Shown here: one piece after another, positions 25,901-36,800 of the stretch
How the letters are laid out: every line of letters starts with the position of its first letter
Numbering within the stretch: position 1 is the first letter of the stretch
DNA from: Morella rubra
Lineage: Eukaryota > Streptophyta > Magnoliopsida > Fagales > Myricaceae
Length of the DNA stretch: 64,000 bases
Assembly: GCA_003952965.2 (NCBI GenBank)
Contig: RXIC02000016.1
Location: 62,768 to 126,767 of the forward strand
Direction: 5' to 3'
Notes under the pieces: generated by a model
The model's database searches: none
What the model was told of the DNA's origin: nothing
What the model saw: only the letters and a program-made list of their open reading frames with translations
Translations under genes and position numbers: made by a program

Positions 25901-27640
25901 ATGCCCATCATGAACACATTAGCACGGGCGGCTATGGAGTCATTAATTGTAGTGCCGGACTATCCCATAACAACATATGCAACATGCTAACAAGTTTTAT
26001 GACGAACACCTTTGTTACCTCCCAGAGCAAAACTGAGACAGGGAAACAAAAGTGCTACTCAATCGGGCATGTTTGCAAAGACAGATTTTGTAGAAATTAT
26101 AGATGTTTTAAGAATTTTTAGATAAAAACATGAATTTTTGTCTTACAAATTTTAACTTTCTTGGCCGATGTCAATTTTTTTTTTTCTTCATATAACTACT
26201 TTTTCACCAATTCGAATAACTTTTCGCAAACTCCAATAATTTTTTTACATATTTCAATACCTTTTTACAAACTCAAATAATTTTTTCACCGATCCAAACA
26301 AAATCTATACTAACTTCAACATTTGCCTATCTAAACTCAGCATTTTCACACCACATAAGGGATGCACAATAATTTTCTTTGTTTTTTATTTTTATTTTAA
26401 AATTTTAAGAAGAATAATATAAAATTTTAAAATCATCTATTTCTATCGCAATAAATATAAAAAATTTACTCAAATCATTTATCTTTTACTTTTCACCAAC
26501 TCTAATGAAACTTCAAAATCTCTCAAACATATTTCAAAATTTTCACTACTTTCTCATGAAACCCAACAAAACTTTAGTCTATCTCAATTTTCAAAACATT
26601 ACTAAAAATTTCTAAAATTTCCTAAATACAAACATGGCTAGTGTACTAAATAATCCCACATAAATATTTTTGTCTTGAACATGATGAGAATCTGTTTTAA
26701 TCTGGTCTGAATAATAAAGTTAGAAATTATTATTCATTTATTTTTATAATTATGTAATCCTATTTGATATTCCCAGTTGTTGAAGCACATGTCAAGAGGA
26801 GGGGAGATGGAATGCGACCCTCTAAACAGTCCTTGACTGCCATTGATTTTGCAAAGTAGATCACGGACCAGGACCTGAACAACAAAATACAAATGACCAA
26901 GTTGGCAGCAAGTCAATTTCGAAAAAATATAGAAGCAAACAAACAAACAAACGAGCCCGGTCCATTCCAAATTCTTTACCTAATTAAACAAATGATGTTC
27001 CAAGACTTGCAAAAATTCTTCACCTACTAATTTGAGAACTTACTCCCCAAATCAACAAATTGACAACTTAAAATACTATAAAGTGTCAATGATGGTCACT
27101 TTATGGTAAATTTGTCTAGAAATTTTCTAGTTCTTGACTGAAAATAGCTCCAAAAAAATACAGACAAAATGTAGACGTGACAATCCTACTCTCACCTCCC
27201 TTCAAATTCTATTCACAACACCGTCCAATCAGTTCCTACCAAGTAAGATTTTTAGACATTCCAACCGATCCTATCTCAGTGTCAATTGGTACGTGTTTGT
27301 AACGCGCCAAGTTCAAGAGTGGGTGTAACTCTCTCTCGCAGACAGAAAGATAGCAGTATTTTATAGCCACCCTCCTATCTTTTCTCTTTTTCTTATATGT
27401 CTTGTCTTTCTCTCTCTAGACTCTCTATCTCTCTCTAAAAATCCCCACTTTTCACTTCACAGTTCACGCACACTCCCCCACATACAGAGAGAACAGTAGG
27501 GTTTTAATCCGAAGAGAAACCCAAATAAGAAAATTTCCGACGCAAACCCTAAATTCCCACGTTCTTCTTCTACTTCTTCATTTGGGTCTGTGAAAAGCCC
27601 TACCCATTTCACTCTTCAGCTAGTCCTCACTCTGCACACT
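22957..27640. other. Intergenic region between neprosin gene and DEK1
   Basis: Begins with the neprosin 3' UTR (probably to about 23.3 kb). No further gene is recognised. An open frame at 24089-24442 is GC-richer than its surroundings but has no recognisable domain. A SINE-like insertion lies at 24651-24870. From about 26.1 to 26.6 kb the DNA is AT-rich with repeated TTTTTCAC(C)AA-type blocks, similar in style to the 15.1-15.6 kb region. The DEK1 promoter should occupy the last few hundred bases. Confidence 0.5.
24651..24870 (+). mobile_element. SINE-like insertion with degenerate target-site duplication
   Basis: A 220-bp block flanked by 16-bp direct repeats, at 24635-24650 (ACTGATTGGATATGCC) and 24871-24886, which differ at three positions. 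Near its 5' end is a possible RNA polymerase III A box (TGGTCTAATAGTTGGG), followed by a good B-box core (GTTCGAGTC). It ends in a T-rich and A-rich stretch. This architecture fits a tRNA-derived SINE. The family was not identified. Confidence 0.6.
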
Positions 27641-27642
27641 TC

Positions 27643-27753
27643 ATGCCCATTTCAAATTTGTGCTCCAAACCCTAGTTTCATGGCTGAAAACCCACCGCTG
27701 AGATGACCCTCTTGAGCTCAATTCGCCGTGATGTCATTGCCATTTCAGGCTAG
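27643..27753 (+). promoter_or_regulatory. Three short upstream ORFs in the DEK1 5' leader
   Basis: uORF1 is 27643-27675 (10 codons plus stop), uORF2 27680-27706 (8 plus stop), uORF3 27703-27753 (16 plus stop). uORF2 and uORF3 overlap as ATGA, and the uORF3 stop ends at a good splice donor (TAG|GTAAAG). They matter only if the transcript starts upstream of 27643; the pyrimidine-rich leader-like sequence from about 27.4 kb suggests it does. They could lower translation of the main frame. Confidence 0.55.
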
Positions 27754-27866
27754 GTAAAGCCCACCCACATTACTGGGTGCTCTGCGAGGGCTTCAATTTG
27801 ATTTTTTTTTTTAATAATTTGTTTATTTTCTCCTGTTGGGTTTTAATTTAGTGCATGTGGGTGTAG
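27754..27866 (+). other. DEK1: Predicted 5' UTR intron of DEK1
   Basis: A donor TAG|GTAAAG at 27754 and an acceptor GTGTAG at 27866 bracket a T-rich 113-base segment just before the ATG at 27883. Another possible acceptor (AATTTAG) occurs about 16 bases earlier. No RNA evidence was available. Confidence 0.45.
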
Positions 27867-27882
27867 CTGAGAGAGGGAAGCA

Positions 27883-30800
27883 ATGGAAGGGGACGAGCAT
27901 AGGGTTCTCTTGGCTTGTGCAATTTCTGGGACCCTTTTCGCGGTTTTGGGTTCCGCTTCGTTTTCGATACTTTGGGCTGTGAATTGGAGGCCCTGGAGGA
28001 TTTATAGGTAATCTTTTATACCATTTGGAACGTTTGTGTTTGTTGCCTAGTTGTGGTTGGATGATAAATAAAAGTTGCATCAGTAGGCTATGTTGTATTG
28101 GGTTCTTAATTACAATTTACTGTAGGTGTATGCGTGAATTGCTGGCTTTAGATTTAATGGACTTGAAATGCTTAATAAATGAAACTCTAAAACACACAAC
28201 TTGGTTCATAAGAGGCTTCCCTTTTTTATGTCTGAAGTTTACCGTTACCTTCAAAATTCTTAATAAGATGAGCAGGGTTTTCTTTGAATCCTATCTTCTG
28301 AGAAATTTCCTAAGAATCCACCATCATTATGTCCTTAAGAAAAATGTGGGGATGTAAAGTTGGGAACATCTTAGATGTTGACAAGAATTTAGAGGATAAA
28401 TGATTGGAAATGTTGGAAAATGGACGGGATGGACTTTTATATGGGGAGCGTGAAACAAGAAAATAGTTAGTTCATTGTCCTTGGCTATGTATTTCTATAA
28501 CTAATTTAGTGGTATCATTTTATAGTGGAAGGTTCCGTTACTGGATGGGTTTAGACTTTAGAGTGCTATTCATTGGTTTTGGTTTTTGGTGTTTTATTGA
28601 AGGCTGCATTTGCTTAATGATCTGGAATCCACTTTTGTTTTTCGAAAGTGCTAAAAACAGAATATGGTATCTGCAACAATTTTTGCAGTGCATTTTAGAA
28701 ACTGTTTTCCGAAGCTTTTCCTGACAAACATTGGAAACTGAAAGCTGGTTGTCTATGTTTAGAAAAAGGGTTCCATTTGATTGCTGCAAAAGCCTTGAGA
28801 GTGGGGTGTGCTTTAAAGTTTTTCATTTTGAGTTTATTTTTTTTCTGGTTTGTAATTCTTTTATGGACCACGCCATTCGGAGTATTTCTTTTGAAGAGCT
28901 GAAGATTGTCTTTTGCTGGCTTTCTCTTTAAGGATTACTTGTTTCCAAAACTATTCTGCTGTCAGTGTTAGGAAGAGAAAATGTTAGTGACATGGAAACG
29001 GAGGCAGTTGAATGTGTCCAAATTCTTTTGTAAAAAAGTGAAGTTTAGATAGAGCTTACATCTTAATGAAAAATCACGAGGAAAGGATAATGGAAAAGAT
29101 TAGCAAGCAGATACAGAGTTTATATATGCATGAAGTTTCTGAGTAAAAAATAATGGTCTGCATAGAAAAATAGTGGAGCTTTAGCAGAAGGGAAGCGAAA
29201 AGAAAAAATGGAAAGACAGGGTTATGTGACTGGGAGAAAAACTATAGGGAAAGAGTCGAGCATGGAGTGGTAATTAGGTACTTAAAAGAACTTAAGAAAA
29301 GTGATAGTACAGTATGTTTCTCTGGTTTCCTTAGTCTTTATCTACAATTGATGATGATAATATAGATTTTTCCGGCATTGATAAGATGTTTCTGGTGATT
29401 ATGAAACATTTTCAATAACATATTTCCCTTATTTGACTTGGTTTTTTTGGGTAATTGATATGTGTGAAGTGTAGATAGTAGTCTTTGAGATCTTGTCGAA
29501 AGAAAAATTAAGATGCAACGAGTTACTTAGAGTTGTATCTCAAGTAAAATGACAAGATAGGAGGCTGATTTTGGTGCCAGTATGTTCCGACTTGTCACAA
29601 GAAAAATTAAGATGTCATGAGTTAGTTATAGCAGTCTCTCGATTAAAATCAAATAACAGGATGTCGATTTTGCCCTTTGCATTTAGATGTTAAGGAAATA
29701 CTTGGTTTTTATGACTTCATCCACTCTTTGCTGTAGATTCTTTGTCTGGGGAATTTAGGGGGGATTTTTCTATGTGATTGCCTCTTTTTTTTTTTTTTTT
29801 TTATGAATAAGGAAATTTGATGCCTCTTTATTAGAGGGCATCAAATTTAAGACATCTGTTTGTTTCCTTTTGTGGGAAAGCCAACGATTTCTGCGTTGAA
29901 CACCACATTAACCTGGGGCTTACATGAGGTGGAATTGGGGTGGTTGGAGCTGCATGTTCTGATGTTGGGTTTTGGGCTATGGATGACGTTTGCTTCATTG
30001 ACTCTATCAATAGTAATATTTCAATAATGAGTTCTACAGTGTAAGGGTTTTTCTGTATCAGGTTATAGTTTTGAGGAGTTTCCTCAGGGGTTGATTGATT
30101 GATTTATGAGTTTAGATCGGTCACTTGCTCCCAATTTGTTGTTACATGTACCTCGTTTGTGAGAAAGACAGAGTAACTAAGTCTTATCTGTAGGACTTGG
30201 CCCTTGCACATAGGGGCCGACCATCATGGGACAAGCTTTCTTTTGCCAAACACCTCTCCCGCTCTCTAGTAGTTGTTAGATGCAACCACTGATTCAAGAC
30301 AGGCAGTTTTGAAAACTTGAACTTGGTTGAATGCTTTCTCACTGGTTGGGCAGTTTTGAGGCCTTCTTTCTGGTGCTATCATAGTTTTTTGTCAAATGTC
30401 TGAACTAGCTAGGGATATATAATAGATCCATGAGGAGATATGTTCAGTGTTGCAAGTTTTTCGCCAAAACCAATAGTTCCATAATAATTCAGATGGCAAT
30501 ATTTTTACTCCTCTCAGAACCTCTGGATTAATAGGTTAGACTGAGCTGTCCTTGCTGTAGCTGCTTATTAGTTGGATGACAAAAAGATTTATCAAGAAGA
30601 AGAAAGGACCTGCTGATTTTGCAGCACTAGGACAGATCAATGCCAAATATCTGGCGGATGAAATGATAATCATGTGCAGTCTTCTTTGTATGAAAGTTGT
30701 GTAGAATGTTGGGAAGCTTGTTTCTAATTCTTTTGTGCAGTTGTTTATTATGTTTCTGTATTCTTGTTTGGTGGAGTCTATTTTTGTAAATATTCTTGCT

Positions 30801-33800
30801 GCTTAGAGCGCATCTTATTACATGCTGTCTGTCCTTCCTTGCTTATCGTGTAATTAGCCTGAAATACAGTACTGTGACTGTTGTTTTTTATTTTTTTTGG
30901 GTTTTTTCTTTGCAGTTGGATTTTTGCAAGAAAATGGCCAAATATATTGCAGGGACTGCACCTCCATTTACTTTGTGGTTTCTTGAATCTGTCCGCATGG
31001 ATGATTGTTATTTCTCCAGTTGTGGTGCTTATTGTATGGGGATGCTGGTTGATTGTAATATTGGGTCGAGATATAATTGGGTTGGCCGTAATAATGGCTG
31101 GTACTGCTCTTTTATTGGCGTTCTATTCGATCATGCTTTGGTGGAGAACACAATGGCAGAGCTCAAGTATGTACTTTATTGACCTTTCGATTTTTGGGTA
31201 AATTAATTTTTGAAAAGGTATTTCCAATCTGCTAATCTTATTCAGTTGCAATCAAATGTGCCATATTGGAAATATAGATTAATATTTTACTTACGCATAA
31301 CAACACGTATGATTATGGGCTTGTACACAAAGTAATGCCATTTTACTGCAACTCCATCTTCCCAACGAGATATGAAATAGTAACCAAAAAATGATCGTAG
31401 ATGGTAGTTCTTTTTACCCTAACGTTCTTAATCTATTTCGATTATTCTCCAATAACATTTTCCCCAGAGATGCTTTTCAGGCAGAAAAAGGTTACTTCTG
31501 GTGATGCCTTAGACCACCGTATATAAGTCTAAGGGAAGCTAATAGCTATAAAATTAGTTTGTTCGTTGGAGCCAAATGATCAAACTTTGATAGTTTGTTG
31601 TCCTGTTACTTGGCTATAGTTTCTCTGGTCAGTCCATCTCTCTCCAAATAAGTGCAAATGTTTTTGAACATCAATTGGTATTTTCTCACGAAAAGCAAAT
31701 GTGAGCTAGCAAATCCAGTCCTTCCCTAAGATTTTGAACAGCAGTCATGAAGTCAAGTTGATTATTTTTCACTCTTCGTTGAAGAAAGACTCAGACAATT
31801 CCCAATCATAGTCCTTGCGTATTATACCATCAATATGCTATACAGATATTTAATACCGTTCCCTTTGAATGACTACTAAATTGCAACAACTGTTGCAATA
31901 GATACTGATGCGGAAAAAGCCATATTGAAAGGCGCTTACTTAAGGCTTGTCAATATGATTGGAATTGGTTACTTGAGTTTTCATTGAGTGTGTGTTATGG
32001 AGTAAGTCCAACTGTTGATGACGTTTTTGAAGTTTTATAGATTCAAAACGGATACGAGAAAGTAGGAACTAATGGTTAAGAATTTTTATTGTTTCTTACT
32101 GTAAAAGATTTTGGTTTAAGGACTCAAGGAGGGTGGAGAAAGGAGATAAAGTGGCAAAAAGAAAGACTGAGAAAGACAGGTTTCGATATGCAGATAATTG
32201 GTAAACTAATATTGGAAAATGGTGGATTGAGCAATCCAATTGGGAAAAAGAGAATTAAAAACGAGTTAAAATAAAAATATTTTTAATTGGAGAAAGATGT
32301 GTTCTGTCTAATGGTTGATGGAAGATTTTATTCAATGTGCTTGACAGATTTGTTTATATCTTGTTGTTTTCACTTGTTTCAAATGAGGGAGAAAGAGGTT
32401 GGGGGAATTATTTTCATTATAGAATGTCTTACTGTCTGCACCCACCCACATGCAGAGACATATGAGTTGGATGTTATCCATGAAATTGATTTCATCCTTT
32501 TTGCTTTAACAGGGGCTGTTGCTATTCTTCTTCTTCTGGCCGTTGCCCTATTCTGTGCATACGAACTTTGTGCTGTGTATGTTACAGCTGGTTCAACAGC
32601 ATCTGAGCGATATTCACCTTCTGGTTTCTTTTTTGGTGTATCTGCAATTGCCTTAGCAATCAACATGCTCTTTATTTGCAGAATGGTATTTAACGGTAAG
32701 GCTTGCTATTTGCTGACCCTGCTGCTTGTTTTTCCATTCTGCTGAATGGAAATGGAAATTATTTTGTGACATTGCCCTTGCCCTAGTCATGAATCTTACT
32801 GGTGCATTAAGCTATTGCTGTCATTTCCTTTTTGGATCATTTTTCTCTTTTACTATGTGCAGGAAATGGCTTAGATGTGGATGAGTATGTGCGGAGGGCG
32901 TATAAGTTTGCTTATTCTGACTGTATAGAAGTTGGTCCTGTTGCTTGTTTACCAGAACCCCCAGACCCCAATGAATTGTATCCTCGGCAATCTAGTAGGC
33001 AAGTCCTCAATTTTTTGCTTGCAAATTAAAGTATCATATTTCATCAGCTTTTGCAGGAGTTCAAATTGTCACNNNNNNNNNNNNNNNNNNNNNNNNNNNN
33101 NNNNNNNNNNNNNNNNNNNNNNNNNNNNNNNNNNNNNNNNNNNNNNNNNNNNNNNNNNNNNNNNNNNNNNNNNNNNNNNNNNNNNNNNNNNNNNNNNNNN
33201 NNNNNNNNNNNNNNNNNNNNNNNNNNNNNNNNNNNNNNNNNNNNNNNNNNNNNNNNNNNNNNNNNNNNNNNNNNNNNNNNNNNNNNNNNNNNNNNNNNNN
33301 NNNNNNNNNNNNNNNNNNNNNNNNNNNNNNNNNNNNNNNNNNNNNNNNNNNNNNNNNNNNNNNNNNNNNNNNNNNNNNNNNNNNNNNNNNNNNNNNNNNN
33401 NNNNNNNNNNNNNNNNNNNNNNNNNNNNNNNNNNNNNNNNNNNNNNNNNNNNNNNNNNNNNNNNNNNNNNNNNNNNNNNNNNNNNNNNNNNNNNNNNNNN
33501 NNNNNNNNNNNNNNNNNNNNNNNNNNNNTTGGGGGAATTATTTTCATTATAGAATGTCTTACTGTCTGCACCCACCCACATGCAGAGACATATGAGTTGG
33601 ATGTTATCCATGAAATTGATTTCATCCTTTTTGCTTTAACAGGGGCTGTTGCTATTCTTCTTCTTCTGGCCGTTGCCCTATTCTGTGCATACGAACTTTG
33701 TGCTGTGTATGTTACAGCTGGTTCAACAGCATCTGAGCGATATTCACCTTCTGGTTTCTTTTTTGGTGTATCTGCAATTGCCTTAGCAATCAACATGCTC

Positions 33801-36800
33801 TTTATTTGCAGAATGGTATTTAACGGTAAGGCTTGCTATTTGCTGACCCTGCTGCTTGTTTTTCCATTCTGCTGAATGGAAATGGAAATTATTTTGTGAC
33901 ATTGCCCTTGCCCTAGTCATGAATCTTACTGGTGCATTAAGCTATTGCTGTCATTTCCTTTTTGGATCATTTTTCTCTTTTACTATGTGCAGGAAATGGC
34001 TTAGATGTGGATGAGTATGTGCGGAGGGCGTATAAGTTTGCTTATTCTGACTGTATAGAAGTTGGTCCTGTTGCTTGTTTACCAGAACCCCCAGACCCCA
34101 ATGAATTGTATCCTCGGCAATCTAGTAGGCAAGTCCTCAATTTTTTGCTTGCAAATTAAAGTATCATATTTCATCAGCTTTTGCAGGAGCTTCAAATTGT
34201 CACTGCGTATTGGGTTATTTTATTTTTTTATTTTTTTGATAACGTAGTTAAACTTTATTAGAAAAGAAGAAAGTTGACAGTACAAGAGACTATACTGAAA
34301 CAACTAGAGCATACAAGCTAAAAAACTCAGAAAATCCGGAAAGCCCACAAAAGGACACCCTAAAACCTAGTTAGCCCAAAGAAAAAGAGAATGCAACATA
34401 GAGCCCCTCAGACTGCGTATTGGTTATAGCAGCATAGTTTCTTGAATTTTGTGGTTAGATAATTGTCTCTTCCCAACCTGCTTCATGATTTGACACAGAC
34501 CAAGAATGATTTTATTTATTGGGTACTATAGAGGATTTGCATGGTGGAGTAGAGGTAGGTTTGATTGCACTTCATTGTCTATTAGGTTATGAATGTCTTA
34601 ATTCCTAGTCTACAATTATGGTGCCTATTCAAATTATCTTCAAAATTGTCTTCCCTATTCTTATGGTTTTGCTTTGTGTTGTTATAGGGCTTCACATCTC
34701 GGACTTCTCTACCTTGGCTCCCTTATAGTGCTTCTTGTGTATTCCATCTTATATGGCGTGACAGCCAAGGATGCCCATTGGCTGGGAGCCATTACATCAG
34801 CTGCAGTTATCATTCTTGGTCTGTGTTTATTCATTCTGTTAGTTTGTAACTGGCAATTTGCATTGCTGTATTTTTGAATAGCATAGAAATTTGGTGCTGA
34901 TATAGTCAGTTGTATTTGCTGTCATGTAGATTGGAATATGGGGGCATGCCTGTATGGGTTTAAGCTTCTGAACAATCGCGTTGCAGCACTATTTGTAGCT
35001 GGCACATCTCGGGTTTCTCTCATTTGCTTTGGAGTGCATTACTGGTTTGTTTTAGACTTTCTAATTGCAACATTTGCAATGCCAGTGGTTTAAGTTACTG
35101 TTGTCAGAGTCATCATATTTCTTCTTTTCAGGTACTTGGGGCATTGTGTTAGTTATGCAGTTGTAGCATCTGTGCTTTTAGGGGCTGCTGTTTCTCGTCA
35201 TTTATCAGTTACAAACCCATTAGCTGCAAGAAGGGATGCCTTACAGAGCACTGTGATTCGCCTAAGGGAGGGATTCCGTAGGAAAGAGCAGAACAGTTCA
35301 TCTAGCTCTTCTGAAGGTTGTGGCTCAAGCATGAAGCGTAGTAGTAGTGTTGAAGTAGGTCACCTTGGTAATGTAAATGAAGCATGTATCAGGAGTATGG
35401 CTCAATGCACAGCTGATGGTGGTAACTGGAATAATGTTGTCCTGTGTCGAACTGCTAGTTCACAAGAGGGAATAAACAGTGACAAGAGCATAGATAGTGG
35501 AAGGCCAAGTTTTGCATTGCGTAGCAGTTCTTGTCGCTCAGTTGTTCAAGAGCCTGAAGTAGGGTCATCGGTTATTGACAAAAACATTGAGCCCACTAGC
35601 TCCTTGGTGGTTTGTTCTAGTAGTGGTCTTGAAAGCCAAGGCTGTGAGTCCAGTGCTTCAAATTCTGCAAGTCAACAAGCAATAGATTTGAATTTAGCTC
35701 TTGCATTCCAAGAAAGGTTGAATGACCCTCGGATTACATCTATGTTGAAAAGGAGGGCAAGACAAGGTGACCTAGAACTGACTAGTCTATTGCAAGATAA
35801 GGGATTGGATCCTAATTTTGCCGTGATGTTGAAGGAGAAGAGCTTGGATCCAACTATCCTGGCACTGCTACAGAGGAGTAGTTTGGATGCAGATAGAGAC
35901 CACCGTGACAATACTGATATCACCATCATTGACTCGAACAGTGTTGACAACACTATGCCCAATCAAATTTCATTGTCAGAAGAATTGAGGCTTCATGGGC
36001 TTGAAAAGTGGCTTCAATTGGCAAGACTTGTATTGCACCACATAGCAGGCACTCCGGAGAGAGCATGGGTTCTCTTTAGTTTTGTCTTCATCGTTGAAAC
36101 GATCATTGTGGCAATTTTTCGTCCAAAGACGATCAAAATAATTAATGCTTCACACCAACAGGTAGCAAGATCTCTCTTTACTTGGAGTGACTTTCATTTT
36201 ATTTGTGGCATGCTGATTTATTTGAAAATCACTTCAGTTTAATGCTGCAAACTAATGGATTTATTATGCTTTCAAGGTTGTTTGGCGAGGTTTTATTTCT
36301 ACTTCTCCTCATTTAGGTATTTGGTGAATTGTTATTTTTGCAGTTTGAATTCGGCTTTGCAGTGCTGCTGCTTTCTCCGGTTGTCTGTTCAATCATGGCT
36401 TTCTTGCGTTCACTTCAAGCAGAAGACATGTCCGTGACATCAAAACCTCGGAAGGTAGAACTTTGAATTAATGTATCAGACTTAATTTGCCGAACATTCT
36501 ACTATGACTTTGCAATTTCTGTTGGCAATGGATATTTATATGTTCTTGTAATGAAATTGCAGAGATGAATAAGCAATCTGTCATTGAAGATTGCCTATTT
36601 GCACGTCTATATGAACACTAGCTTAATTCCAATTGAATGAAAATGCTTATCTGGATAAACAAATGCATAAGATAAAAGGCTGCAACAAGTCTGCTGCCAT
36701 TTGAATTCTTAATTTTTTTCCTTCTGACCCATCTTTCTTACACATAGTAAAAGCTTCTTGACAAAGGCTAGCAGCTAGCATTTATTCCATCCCCGCCCTG

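Noticed and set aside
32379..32666. Minus-strand frame opposite DEK1 exon 3
   Set aside because: Antisense shadow of a conserved coding exon; it recurs opposite the duplicated exon for the same reason.
32932..33875. Long frames spanning the N gap
   Set aside because: They are open only because Ns contain no stops.
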